From assembly GCF_900215375.1 (NCBI RefSeq), contig NZ_OBEF01000023.1, positions 1-64,000 on the forward strand: a DNA stretch of 64,000 nt, given 5' to 3'. Position 1 is the first letter of the stretch. Each line of letters opens with the position of its first letter. The notes beneath the pieces are model-generated. The model ran no database searches. It saw nothing but the letters and a program-made list of their open reading frames with translations, and was not told where the DNA came from. Made by a program: the position numbers and the translations under genes. Below are positions 41,782 to 49,825 of the stretch, piece by piece. This stretch comes from Enterobacter sp. CC120223-11 (GTDB taxonomy: Bacteria > Pseudomonadota > Gammaproteobacteria > Enterobacterales > Enterobacteriaceae).

Positions 41782-42312
41782 TCATGGTTTTTCGGACGGA
41801 CACTGGGCAGGCTCCGGCAGGTCGAAAGGCTCTTTAATCGGGTGGTCCGGGTGGCTGATGCCATGGCAGGTGGCGGTGACCTTAACCTGCTGGCAGGGTA
41901 AGAAATGCACCTGCAGGCCGCAGGACTCCTCGTATTCTGGAATGGTGGTCACCGCTTTGTAATGACGATAATTCGCTTTATGAACTGCCGCAAAATCTCT
42001 GAACGCTTCGGTTCCCATCGGCGGCATATTTTTTGGAAATGGATCAGGATCCACCTCCCACTCAATCGCCACCTTCATATTCGGCCGCCATTTTTCCGGC
42101 AGCGACATGCAGCAGGTAAATCCCCCGGTGCGGCCCCGGTAGCCGTTCACCGAGAACCAGTTAATATTGGTGCCTGCCACGTGGTTATAGCCCAGCAGGT
42201 TTGCCACCACGTAGCTTGTCTTCTCCTTTCCGCGCGGTTCAGGCTTATCATCCGGCCCACACCCCAGCAGTAAAAAAGACAGAAGTAATATCGCTTTTAA
42301 CCATCCCTGCAT
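41782..42312 (-). CDS. DUF3304-type lipoprotein, probable immunity paralogue (copy 3)
   Basis: A 176-residue paralogue, the first gene of the array in transcription order. Same lipobox and conserved core. Its variable stretch is the most divergent of the three (PPMGTEAFRDFAAVHKANY). It ends CPSEKP with an ATGA overlap onto a second 12-codon stub (41785-41747). The promoter of the array should lie in the AT-rich 42344-42470, but no clear -35/-10 pair was found. Confidence 0.78.
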   Translation of the reverse strand: MQGWLKAILLLSFLLLGCGPDDKPEPRGKEKTSYVVANLLGYNHVAGTNINWFSVNGYRGRTGGFTCCMSLPEKWRPNMKVAIEWEVDPDPFPKNMPPMGTEAFRDFAAVHKANYRHYKAVTTIPEYEESCGLQVHFLPCQQVKVTATCHGISHPDHPIKEPFDLPEPAQCPSEKP

Positions 42313-42474
42313 CTCACATCTTCCCTGACGTTATTCAATAACGCAGTCAGTATCCGTCATGGATATAAAATAAACAATTAGCCAATATGGCTTTACAGAT
42401 TTTTCAGGAAATTACCGGCGAATGGAGAGGCTTTTAATCAGATTTTAGAATAATCGTCATGAGGTTTTTTATCA

Positions 42475-42510
42475 GCATAAAAAAGGCACCCGGAGGTGCC
42501 TTTTTTATGC
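42475..42510. terminator. Strong bidirectional terminator after pgm
   Basis: Perfect 16-bp arms GCATAAAAAAGGCACC / GGTGCCTTTTTTATGC around a CGGA loop. On the minus strand it ends pgm ten bases after its stop, insulating the immunity array from pgm transcription. Confidence 0.93.
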
Positions 42511-42519
42511 TTCATTGAC

Positions 42520-44160
42520 TTACGCGTTCTTCAGCACTTCGCTGACAATCTCTACCGCTTCTTTCTCAATCAGCTTACGGTGTTCCGCGCCGAGGAAGCT
42601 TTCGCAATAGATTTTGTACGCATCTTCCGTACCGGAAGGACGCGCCGCAAACCAGCCGTTTTTGGTCATCACCTTCAGGCCACCGATAGAAGCACCGTTG
42701 CCCGGTGCCGCCGTCAGACGGGCGGTGATTGGGTCGCCCGCCAGGGTATCAGCGCTAACCATTTCAGGAGAAAGCTTAGACAGCGCGGCTTTCTGTGCAG
42801 AAGTGGCCGAGGCCTGCAGGCGGTTGTAGCTCGGCGCGCCGAAACGTGCGGCCAGTTCGTCATAGTGCTGCTGCGGGTTCTTGCCGGTTACGGCGGTAAT
42901 TTCCGCCGCCAGCAGGCACATGATGATACCGTCTTTGTCGGTGGACCACGGCGTGCCGTCGAAGCGCAGGAAGGACGCGCCCGCGCTCTCTTCGCCGCCG
43001 AAGCCGAAGCTGCCGTCGAACAGGCCATCAACAAACCATTTGAAGCCCACCGGCACTTCTACCAGCTTGCGGCCCAGGTCTTCCACCACGCGGTCGATCA
43101 TCGCAGAGGACACCAGCGTTTTACCAACGGCTACATCTTTGCCCCACTGCGGACGATGCTGGAACAGGTAGTTGATGGCCACGGCCAGGTAGTGGTTCGG
43201 GTTCATCAGACCCGCAGGCGTCACGATACCGTGACGGTCATAGTCAGGGTCGTTGGCGAAGGCCAGGTCGAATTTGTCACGCAGCGCCAGCAGGCCCGCC
43301 ATCGCGCACTCGGAGGAGCAGTCCATGCGGATCGCGCCATCTTTGTCGAGGTGCATAAAGCGGAAGGTCTGATCGACGTGATCGTTGACGATGGTCAGAT
43401 CGAGTTTGTAGAACTCCGCGATGCGCTTCCAGTATTCGATCCCGGAACCACCGAGAGGATCCACACCCAGCTTCAGGCCCGCTTTCTGAATCGCTTTGAT
43501 ATCAACGATATCCGCCAGCCCTTCAATGAACGGCTGAACCAGATCCTGCTCTTTAATATGGCCGGACGCGTAAGCCGCATCCAGAGAGAGGCGCTTCACG
43601 CCCTTCAGGCCATCAGCCAGCAGCGCATTCGCACGGTCTTCCACCACTTTGGTGACGTTGGTGTCGGCCGGGCCACCGTTAGGCGGGTTGTATTTGATGC
43701 CGCCATCTTCCGGCGGGTTGTGCGATGGCGTGATGACGATACCGTCCGCCTGCGCACCCCCTTTTTTGTTATGAACCAGGATAGCGTTTGAGATGGCAGG
43801 GGTTGGCGTGTAGCCGTTATCTTCCTGCACGATCACGTCAACGCCGTTGGCCGCCAGCACTTCCAGCACGGAAATGATCGCCGGTTCCGACAGCGCGTGG
43901 GTATCCTTACCTACGTAGCACGGCCCGGTGACGCCATTTTTGGCTCGCTCTTCTGCAATAGCCTGGGCAATTGCCAGGATATGCGGTTCGTTAAAGCTCT
44001 GACGACCTGCGCTGCCACGGTGGCCGGAGGTACCGAACTTCACCGCGTGTTCTGCGTTACCCACTTCCGGCTTCAGCACGTAGTACTGCGAAGTCAGCTG
44101 TGCGACGTTGATCAAATCACTCTGTTGTGCAGGCTGACCTGCACGTGGATGAGTTGCCAT
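42520..44160 (-). CDS. pgm: Phosphoglucomutase
   Basis: Cytoplasmic enzyme (546 aa) that interconverts glucose 1-phosphate and glucose 6-phosphate, feeding glycogen, UDP-glucose and galactose metabolism. The phosphoserine is in [11 protein letters not shown] (about 146). The metal-binding loop is DPDYDRHG, and the sugar-binding [11 protein letters not shown] and phosphate-binding [10 protein letters not shown] motifs are present. The start MATHPRAGQ is preferred (AAGGAC seven bases before); an in-frame Met seven codons upstream lacks support. It follows seqA by 24 bp. Confidence 0.97.
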   Translation of the reverse strand: MATHPRAGQPAQQSDLINVAQLTSQYYVLKPEVGNAEHAVKFGTSGHRGSAGRQSFNEPHILAIAQAIAEERAKNGVTGPCYVGKDTHALSEPAIISVLEVLAANGVDVIVQEDNGYTPTPAISNAILVHNKKGGAQADGIVITPSHNPPEDGGIKYNPPNGGPADTNVTKVVEDRANALLADGLKGVKRLSLDAAYASGHIKEQDLVQPFIEGLADIVDIKAIQKAGLKLGVDPLGGSGIEYWKRIAEFYKLDLTIVNDHVDQTFRFMHLDKDGAIRMDCSSECAMAGLLALRDKFDLAFANDPDYDRHGIVTPAGLMNPNHYLAVAINYLFQHRPQWGKDVAVGKTLVSSAMIDRVVEDLGRKLVEVPVGFKWFVDGLFDGSFGFGGEESAGASFLRFDGTPWSTDKDGIIMCLLAAEITAVTGKNPQQHYDELAARFGAPSYNRLQASATSAQKAALSKLSPEMVSADTLAGDPITARLTAAPGNGASIGGLKVMTKNGWFAARPSGTEDAYKIYCESFLGAEHRKLIEKEAVEIVSEVLKNA

Positions 44161-44184
44161 TGCCTGGTCCTTCTTATGCAAGGG

Positions 44185-44739
44185 TTAGATAGTGCCGCAA
44201 ACCTTATCGGTCAGTTCCGCAGGGAACTGCATTGACTGCATGATGTGCTCCACCATGCTGCATTTGCGGCCTGTATTGGTATTGGTGATCACCCAGTATG
44301 GGGTTTCAGGCACTTGCTTAGGCTTGGTCTGGTTGCCGTTTTTCAGCAGCGTGGCTTCATCGGAAGCGAAATAGACGCGCGTACGACCGTGCAGCGACTC
44401 AGTGGCCTCAGCAAATGACTTGTTGTCTAAGGAGTAAAGTGTAGTCAGCACCAGCAGGAAGCGATTGACCGCTTTTTTCTGCTCGGCGTATTCGTCAGAT
44501 AGTAGCAGTTCACGCACCGCGCGAACGTTGTCCTTCGGCGAAGACGTTTTTTTCACAGGCGCCGCAACGACCGGCGCAGCGCTCGGGGCCGGGGTCTCTT
44601 TGACAACGGGGGCTGCACTCTGGGCTACGGCAGAAATTTTCAGCATGCGCCGTAAAATGTCGGATGCGCTCTCGCCAATGTGCTTAGTGTGGCTGGCAAT
44701 AAAGCCGTAGAGTTCGTCATCAACTTCGATCGTTTTCAT
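44185..44739 (-). CDS. seqA: Negative modulator of replication initiation SeqA
   Basis: DNA-binding protein (184 aa) that sequesters hemimethylated GATC sites at oriC and behind replication forks. The N-terminal oligomerisation domain (1-35, MKTIEVDDELYGFIASHTKHIGESAS), an Ala/Pro-rich linker (about 45-75), and the C-terminal DNA-binding domain with GRTRVYFA, NGNQTKPK and NTNTGRKCSM are present. The linker differs from E. coli. The start at MKTIEV is chosen; the frame opens 11 codons earlier. It is in an operon with pgm and divergent from ybfF. Confidence 0.96.
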   Translation of the reverse strand: MKTIEVDDELYGFIASHTKHIGESASDILRRMLKISAVAQSAAPVVKETPAPSAAPVVAAPVKKTSSPKDNVRAVRELLLSDEYAEQKKAVNRFLLVLTTLYSLDNKSFAEATESLHGRTRVYFASDEATLLKNGNQTKPKQVPETPYWVITNTNTGRKCSMVEHIMQSMQFPAELTDKVCGTI

Positions 44740-44912
44740 CTTAATCCAGTGATATTTCTTTGCTGAATACAAGTCGTTGGGATTATAAGGACAAAACCCA
44801 ACAGCGGATAGCGTGTCGGCAAAAACTCAGACGATGACTGAGTGTTGCAGCCGGGCGGCAGAATGCTCAACATGATACCCTAACCCGACGTAGCGAAAAA
44901 AAGAACTTTGCC

Positions 44913-45677
44913 ATGAAATTAAACAGCCGAGCGCAATCTGCACAAAACCTGCACACGAATTCTCCCATCGTCCTCGTTCACGGCCTTTTTGGCAGCCTGG
45001 ATAACCTCGGGATCCTCGCCCGCGATCTGATTGCTGACCACGATATTCTGCAAGTCGACATGCGCAACCACGGCTTGTCGGAAAGAAGCCCGGAAATGAC
45101 CTACCCGGCGATGGCCCAGGATCTTATTGATACGATGGATGCCAACGGCATCGAAAAGGCCACGCTGATTGGCCATTCAATGGGCGGCAAAGCAGTGATG
45201 GCGGTGACCGCCCTCGCGCCTGAACGCGTGGAGAAACTGGTCGCCATCGACATTGCGCCAGTGAATTATCAGGTGCGTCGCCACGATGAGATTTTTGCCG
45301 CCATAAACACGGTAACGGAAGCAGGCGTCGCCACGCGTCAGCAGGCTGCCGAAGCGATGCGTCAGCATGTTAAAGAAGAAGGCGTGATTCAGTTTCTGCT
45401 GAAATCCTTTGTCGACGGCGAATGGCGTTTTAACGTGCCGGTGCTTTGGGAGCAGTATCCGCACATTGTTGGCTGGGAGACTATTCCGGCCTGGGATTGC
45501 CCTGCCCTGTTTATTCCAGGCGGTAATTCGCCTTACGTCACCGCTGAATATCGCGACACGCTGCTGGCGCAATTCCCGCAGGCTCGCGCGCACGTCATTG
45601 CCGGTGCCGGGCACTGGGTTCACGCCGAAAAACCAGAGGCGGTCCTGCGCGCCATTCGCCGCTATCTGGCGGAATGA
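44913..45677 (+). CDS. ybfF: Esterase YbfF
   Basis: Alpha/beta-hydrolase (254 aa) with esterase activity on short-chain and acyl-CoA-like substrates in E. coli. The nucleophile elbow is GHSMGGK (Ser about 89). The oxyanion-hole region is LVHGLFGSLDNLG, and the catalytic His is in GAGHWVHAEKP (about 234). It is divergent from seqA. Confidence 0.95.
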   Translation: MKLNSRAQSAQNLHTNSPIVLVHGLFGSLDNLGILARDLIADHDILQVDMRNHGLSERSPEMTYPAMAQDLIDTMDANGIEKATLIGHSMGGKAVMAVTALAPERVEKLVAIDIAPVNYQVRRHDEIFAAINTVTEAGVATRQQAAEAMRQHVKEEGVIQFLLKSFVDGEWRFNVPVLWEQYPHIVGWETIPAWDCPALFIPGGNSPYVTAEYRDTLLAQFPQARAHVIAGAGHWVHAEKPEAVLRAIRRYLAE

Positions 45678-45808
45678 TTAAAATCCGAGCAAGCAAGCGC
45701 CATTGTGGCTCCCGGCGTTGGCGCGCGGGTTTCGCTGATGTATGATTGCGCGCTATCTGCGCCGGGCCTGTTGTCCGGCGGCTTGTTTCCCCGAAGTCAC
45801 TCTGAATC

Positions 45809-46102
45809 ATGGCAAAAGAACAAACGGACCGAACGACATTAGATTTGTTCGCAAACGAGCGTCGCCCGGGAAGGCCGAAAACCAATCCGCTCTCGCGCGA
45901 CGAACAGTTACGCATTAATAAGCGTAATCAGCTGAAACGTGACAAAAGCAATGGTCTCAAACGTGTTGAGCTGAAGCTCAATCATGAAGCCGTGGATGCG
46001 CTCAACGAGCTGGCGGACGCCAGAAACATGAGCCGCAGCGAACTGATTGAAGAGATCCTGATGCTCCAGCTGGCGGCGCTGCGCCGTCAGGAATCCGTCT
46101 GA
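45809..46102 (+). CDS. ybfE: LexA-regulated protein YbfE family
   Basis: A 97-residue basic protein with a ribbon-helix-helix-like C-terminal half (LKLNHEAVDALNELADARNMSRSELIEEILMLQL, about 52-88). In E. coli ybfE is SOS-induced through LexA; at the equivalent place here (45672-45690) the CTG-N10-CAG palindrome is not kept. It lies 131 bp after ybfF and 149 bp before fldA. Function unknown; DNA binding is inferred from the fold. Confidence 0.9.
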   Translation: MAKEQTDRTTLDLFANERRPGRPKTNPLSRDEQLRINKRNQLKRDKSNGLKRVELKLNHEAVDALNELADARNMSRSELIEEILMLQLAALRRQESV

Positions 46103-46251
46103 AAATCCAGCGAAAAGTCACTTTCATGTAGCAGAGAGTGCAGTCCGGCGCGATTGCGGTTCCCGCGCCCCTCTCCTCCTGCTATTATTGCCTTTATCTG
46201 TGGGCAACTTTCCACCATCATTTCATTACGTTTCAAGAGGTTATTTTACTC

Positions 46252-46782
46252 ATGGCAATTACAGGCATTTTCTTCGGCAGCGACACCGGCAACACCGAAA
46301 ATATCGCGAAGATGATTCAGAAGCAGCTTGGTAAAGACGTTGCTGAAGTGCATGACATTGCCAAGAGCAGCAAAGAAGACCTCGAAGGCTTCGACATCCT
46401 GCTGCTGGGTATTCCAACCTGGTACTACGGTGAAGCACAGTGTGACTGGGACGACTTCTTCCCGACGCTGGAAGAGGTAGACTTCAACGGCAAACTGGTG
46501 GCCCTGTTCGGCTGCGGCGACCAGGAAGATTACGCTGAATATTTCTGTGATGCGCTGGGCACCATTCGCGACATCATCGAGCCACGCGGCGCAACTATCG
46601 TTGGTCACTGGCCAACCGCGGGCTACCATTTTGAGGCCTCCAAGGGCCTGGCCGATGACGATCACTTTGTCGGTCTGGCCATCGATGAAGACCGCCAGCC
46701 AGAACTGACCGCCGAGCGCGTGCAGAAGTGGGTTAAACAGATCTCCGAAGAGTTGCATCTCGAAGAGATCAAAAACGCCTGA
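46252..46782 (+). CDS. fldA: Flavodoxin 1
   Basis: FMN electron carrier (176 aa) for IspG/IspH, biotin synthase, pyruvate formate-lyase activase and others; essential in E. coli. The FMN phosphate loop is [11 protein letters not shown] (residues 9-19). The isoalloxazine contacts are in PTWYYGEAQ and [15 protein letters not shown]. It is a long-chain flavodoxin. The start MAITGIFFG matches the family; in-frame sequence upstream is not coding. It is upstream of fur, as in E. coli. Confidence 0.98.
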   Translation: MAITGIFFGSDTGNTENIAKMIQKQLGKDVAEVHDIAKSSKEDLEGFDILLLGIPTWYYGEAQCDWDDFFPTLEEVDFNGKLVALFGCGDQEDYAEYFCDALGTIRDIIEPRGATIVGHWPTAGYHFEASKGLADDDHFVGLAIDEDRQPELTAERVQKWVKQISEELHLEEIKNA

Positions 46783-46988
46783 TAAACCTGCGGCGCGGCC
46801 CTCAGGTTGCGCCGTATTAGCGATAAATTGCGTGAAATTAATAGCTAAAAGCAATCAAATTAATCGCTACAAATTTTTAACTTTTGAGCACATGTCTGTA
46901 CAATGTCAGCTGTTTTAACGAGGGCGGATGTTTCGCTTTGCAGATGATGCCTCGTTTCTGAAAAGCATACTTTGCTCAGGGTTTGCCA

Positions 46989-47017
46989 TTTTCATTTAGA
47001 TGACGCAGTTCTATAAT
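46989..47017 (+). promoter_or_regulatory. Putative fur promoter
   Basis: -35 TTTTCA, 17-bp spacer, perfect -10 TATAAT, about 80 bp before fur. The fldA-fur gap (46783-47096) also has AT-rich sequence around 46840-46910. No complete upstream ORF like E. coli uof could be assigned in the frame ending at the fur start. Confidence 0.5.
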
Positions 47018-47096
47018 GAGACGCATTATCCTGAATTCATTCTTAGTAATACTTCCAATAAGGAAGTGTATCGCCTAGCAACAGGACTGATTCCGC

Positions 47097-47549
47097 ATGA
47101 CTGACAACAATATCGCATTAAAGAAGGCAGGCCTGAAAGTCACGCTTCCTCGTCTCAAAATTCTGGAAGTGCTTCAGGAGCCGGACAACCACCATGTCAG
47201 TGCGGAAGACCTCTATAAACGCCTGATTGATATGGGCGAAGAAATTGGTCTGGCAACGGTTTATCGCGTTCTGAACCAGTTCGACGATGCCGGAATTGTC
47301 ACCCGCCACAACTTCGAAGGCGGTAAATCTGTTTTCGAACTGACTCAGCAGCATCACCACGATCACCTGATCTGCCTCGACTGCGGCAAGGTTATCGAAT
47401 TCAGTGATGACTCCATTGAAGCGCGTCAGCGCGAAATCGCCACCCGCCACGGCATTCGTCTGACCAACCACAGTCTTTATCTTTACGGCCACTGCGCTGA
47501 AGGCGACTGCCGCGAAGATGAACACGCCCACGACGCGGCCGATAAATAA
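47097..47549 (+). CDS. fur: Ferric uptake regulator Fur
   Basis: Fe2+-dependent repressor (150 aa) of iron uptake genes and of ryhB. The N-terminal winged helix covers 1-83 (recognition helix GLATVYRVLNQFDDAG). The hinge is HHHDH (86-90). The zinc site Cys93/Cys96 lies in CLDCGK, with a second CAEGDC pair (133-138), and the C-terminus is His-rich. Same architecture and length as the E. coli protein, with small changes at the tail. Confidence 0.98.
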   Translation: MTDNNIALKKAGLKVTLPRLKILEVLQEPDNHHVSAEDLYKRLIDMGEEIGLATVYRVLNQFDDAGIVTRHNFEGGKSVFELTQQHHHDHLICLDCGKVIEFSDDSIEARQREIATRHGIRLTNHSLYLYGHCAEGDCREDEHAHDAADK

Positions 47550-47568
47550 TCGGCCCTCGTGCAAAAGC

Positions 47569-47598
47569 AAAAAGCCAACCTGACGGTTGGCTTTTTTT
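47569..47598. terminator. Bidirectional terminator between fur and chiQ
   Basis: AAAAAGCCAACC-TGAC-GGTTGGCTTTTTTT. It ends fur on the plus strand; the A-run on the left lets it also end chiQ on the minus strand. Confidence 0.9.
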
Positions 47599-47633
47599 AT
47601 GGGCATAGTTTGGGGTAATAACAGCGCTGAGGG

Positions 47634-47969
47634 TTACGGCGTGGTGGTGTTGTTGCTACGAATTTCCTTCCAGATTTGATCGCAGCGCGCCTTCACGGCC
47701 TGGTCATTCCCTGTGCGGGTCGCCTGGATACACTGCTGATAATCCAGCGTGCGCACCGTTTCCTGATCGGCAAACTGCTTGTGTTCCTTCTCCTGCTTCA
47801 GCACATCCAGCACGCTCTGGCAGGCCTGAACTTTGTCCGGATTACCTTCAGCAGTGTTGATACAGGCGCTGTAAGCCGCTTTCAGTTTGCTGTCTTCCTT
47901 AGGTGCCTGTGGTTGTGCACAAGCCACCAGCCCGGACGCCATAATCGCGACAAGAATCAATTTTTTCAT
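47634..47969 (-). CDS. chiQ: Lipoprotein ChiQ (YbfN)
   Basis: Small lipoprotein (111 aa) with signal peptide and lipobox LVAC (Cys17). The mature part has four spaced cysteines (SACINTAEG, QACQSVL, QQCIQATR, ARCDQIW) that could form two disulfides. It is co-transcribed with chiP (48-bp gap) and controlled by NagC and ChiX in E. coli. Its role in chitosugar use is not defined. Confidence 0.93.
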   Translation of the reverse strand: MKKLILVAIMASGLVACAQPQAPKEDSKLKAAYSACINTAEGNPDKVQACQSVLDVLKQEKEHKQFADQETVRTLDYQQCIQATRTGNDQAVKARCDQIWKEIRSNNTTTP

Positions 47970-48017
47970 GATACGACCTCAGATTGTGCGGCAGGCTTCT
48001 GCCCGCCGCGTCGCTTA

Positions 48018-49430
48018 TCAGAAGATGGTGAACGGGGCGATAACGATGAACTTCACGTCTCGCTCATCCTGGAAGATGTTGCCGTAACCGCCGCCATAGC
48101 TTGGAATATCGGAGTGGTTGTCATACTGCGTGAAGTGCAGTTTGAACAGCGTGCCTTTCGCACGACCTTCCTGAACGGTGTACATCGCATCGAGGCTGTA
48201 GGCAGACTCTTTAATCTTGTTGGAAGCGATGCTCTCTTTCTCACCTGCGCTGTTCAGGAACCAGTCAGCAGGTTTGGCATCCCACGCGTAAGCATAAGAT
48301 GCACCCACCGCCCAGCCAGGCATATTCCAGTTTTTGAGATCGTACATTGCGCCGAAGAACACCGCTTTTTCGCCGTTGGCGTTGAAGTCGGAACGGTTAT
48401 CCCACCAGATATCCAGACGACCGTTTGAAGAGGCGTAAGTTGGCGTCATGCGCTGCAGGAAGTAGCCCTGCTGGCCTTCCGCCTTAACCCAGGTCCCTTC
48501 GAGGCGCAGGTCCACCACGTCACCGACCTTGTAGCCGAAGGTCAGTGCCTGTAACCAGGCGGTGCCGTCATAAATATCGTTCACGGTGTTTTTGTCCACG
48601 GTGTCACGTGCGCCGTAGAACTGATAGCTAGTCGACAATGGAGCCCCGGCTACGTCAAATTTGTAGCTGGCTTTGGCGAAGTACTGATCCATAAAGCCTT
48701 CAGCCTGGCCAAATGCTGCTTCGAGGATCAGATTGTTTTTGAAGTCGTATTTCGCACCGACAGAATGCAGGTAATCCACACGGGTTTTCCTGTCATTCTG
48801 GTAGAACTTATCCATCTCAATGTGCCACGGCGCTTTATACTCGTTGGTCCACATGTAGGAGAAGCTCAGCGCGCCGGCATCACCGTAGTCAAAGTTTGCC
48901 CCGGCTTCAGCACCCTGATAGGTACCAGGCATAAAGCTCCAGTGCGGCGCTAACAGCGTCTGACCGGTTGGCTGAATGTAACCGGCGCGTGCCCAGGCAG
49001 GCCCGAGTTTGAATTTCGCTGCCGCTTTATAAAGGCTAATCCCGCTCTTATCACCAGACCAGTCTTCCTGGTAAGCTTTGTTGGTAGAGGAGAACGCGAT
49101 TTCGTTAGGGTGTCCGCTTTCGGCAGATTCTGCCATTTCGATAGCGGTGAAGGCGGCGATATCCAGCCCGATGAAATCAGCGGCGTAGCCGGACTGGAAG
49201 TCGAGGTTAGCGTTCCAGGTGGAGTGAGACAGGTTGGTTTTGTACTTGTCGCCGTCGGTTACGTCTTTACGGTCACGCTCACGCTGCCAGTAATAGATGC
49301 CGCCGGTTAAGGTTGAATCGTCTACGAATCCTGCTGCACTGGCCTGCGGAGATGCAACCCAGCCCGACATTGCGGTGACGGCGGCAATAGCCAGCGCCAG
49401 CGTACTACGTTTGCCACTGAACGTACGCAT
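48018..49430 (-). CDS. chiP: Chitoporin ChiP (OprD-family porin)
   Basis: Outer-membrane porin (470 aa) for chitooligosaccharides. A signal peptide ends near residue 32 ([10 protein letters not shown]). Eighteen alternating beta strands are expected for the OprD family, and the protein ends with a typical aromatic C-terminus (VIAPFTIF). Two NagC-like operators lie upstream and a ChiX pairing site covers the ribosome-binding site. GlcNAc and dimer imported here feed NagE and the nag genes further along the window. Confidence 0.95.
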   Translation of the reverse strand: MRTFSGKRSTLALAIAAVTAMSGWVASPQASAAGFVDDSTLTGGIYYWQRERDRKDVTDGDKYKTNLSHSTWNANLDFQSGYAADFIGLDIAAFTAIEMAESAESGHPNEIAFSSTNKAYQEDWSGDKSGISLYKAAAKFKLGPAWARAGYIQPTGQTLLAPHWSFMPGTYQGAEAGANFDYGDAGALSFSYMWTNEYKAPWHIEMDKFYQNDRKTRVDYLHSVGAKYDFKNNLILEAAFGQAEGFMDQYFAKASYKFDVAGAPLSTSYQFYGARDTVDKNTVNDIYDGTAWLQALTFGYKVGDVVDLRLEGTWVKAEGQQGYFLQRMTPTYASSNGRLDIWWDNRSDFNANGEKAVFFGAMYDLKNWNMPGWAVGASYAYAWDAKPADWFLNSAGEKESIASNKIKESAYSLDAMYTVQEGRAKGTLFKLHFTQYDNHSDIPSYGGGYGNIFQDERDVKFIVIAPFTIF

Positions 49431-49438
49431 GTGTATAT

Positions 49439-49448
49439 CCTCTTTGAC
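49439..49448 (-). promoter_or_regulatory. ChiX sRNA target overlapping the chiP ribosome-binding site
   Basis: The mRNA reads GTCAAAGAGG eight bases before the chiP ATG, complementary to the CCTCTTTGAC seed of the sRNA ChiX (MicM). It includes the Shine-Dalgarno AGAGG. In E. coli and Salmonella ChiX silences chiP here; the same is inferred. Confidence 0.8.
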
Positions 49449-49539
49449 TTTAAAAACGCCGTCGCAAAAGGCGAAAGCGATAAAATAAGTACTGCAAAAA
49501 AGTAGCGAGGCAGAAAGGTCCTAACGCTATGTCGATAGA

Positions 49540-49562
49540 CTATTTTTCGCGACGCGAATTAT
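49540..49562. promoter_or_regulatory. NagC operator, chiP-proximal
   Basis: TATTTTTCGC-GA-CGCGAATTAT, a near-palindrome of the NagC type, about 110 bp before chiP. Confidence 0.7.
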
Positions 49563-49748
49563 CAATCCTTTTTCCGCACGAATGCGCAAGAGTATGACAG
49601 TGCGCACATATTTGATTGCGTTTTGTTACAAGGTGCGTATTGGTGATGAAGTGGCGGGAGCCGCTAATAGCAGGGGTTTATCGGCAAACCTGAAAACAGG
49701 TAGCGGGAAAATGTAACAGGACCCATTCCTGTTTCATTCAGTTAAATG

Positions 49749-49772
49749 AGATTATTTCGCATCGCGAAAATG
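49749..49772. promoter_or_regulatory. NagC operator, chiP-distal
   Basis: ATTATTTCGCATCGCGAAAATG, a close fit to the NagC consensus, about 210 bp from the proximal operator, which would suit looping. It is also just after the glnS terminator. The remainder of the 395-bp chiP-glnS gap has no gene. Confidence 0.72.
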
Positions 49773-49776
49773 CAAT

Positions 49777-49808
49777 AAAAAAAGCGCCGCACAGGGCGAC
49801 GCTTTTTA
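49777..49808 (-). terminator. glnS terminator
   Basis: Minus strand: AAAAAGCGTCGC, CCTGT loop, GCGGCGCTTTTTTT, 18 bp after the glnS stop. Confidence 0.9.
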
Positions 49809-49825
49809 AGGTTTGGCGCTAAACA

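Larger units (their letters stand above)
40580..42343 (-). repeat. Tandem array of three immunity-gene units, 607-bp period
   Basis: The three lipoprotein starts (41098, 41705, 42312) are exactly 607 bp apart, and the 76-bp spacers are homologous too, so whole units were duplicated. The inverted repeat CGTTATT-C-AATAACG precedes copy 3 (42329-42343) and copy 2 (41722-41736) and is decayed before copy 1. Copies 2 and 3 are most alike outside a variable internal stretch. Confidence 0.9.

Noticed and set aside
42496-43791. 431-codon plus-strand frame opposite pgm
   Set aside because: Overlaps the pgm terminator and coding strand, no domain seen; a shadow ORF.
47059-47100. uof-like upstream ORF overlapping the fur start
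   Set aside because: The frame ending in the ATGA overlap has a stop at 47059 and no start codon before fur, so no uof can be supported from this sequence.
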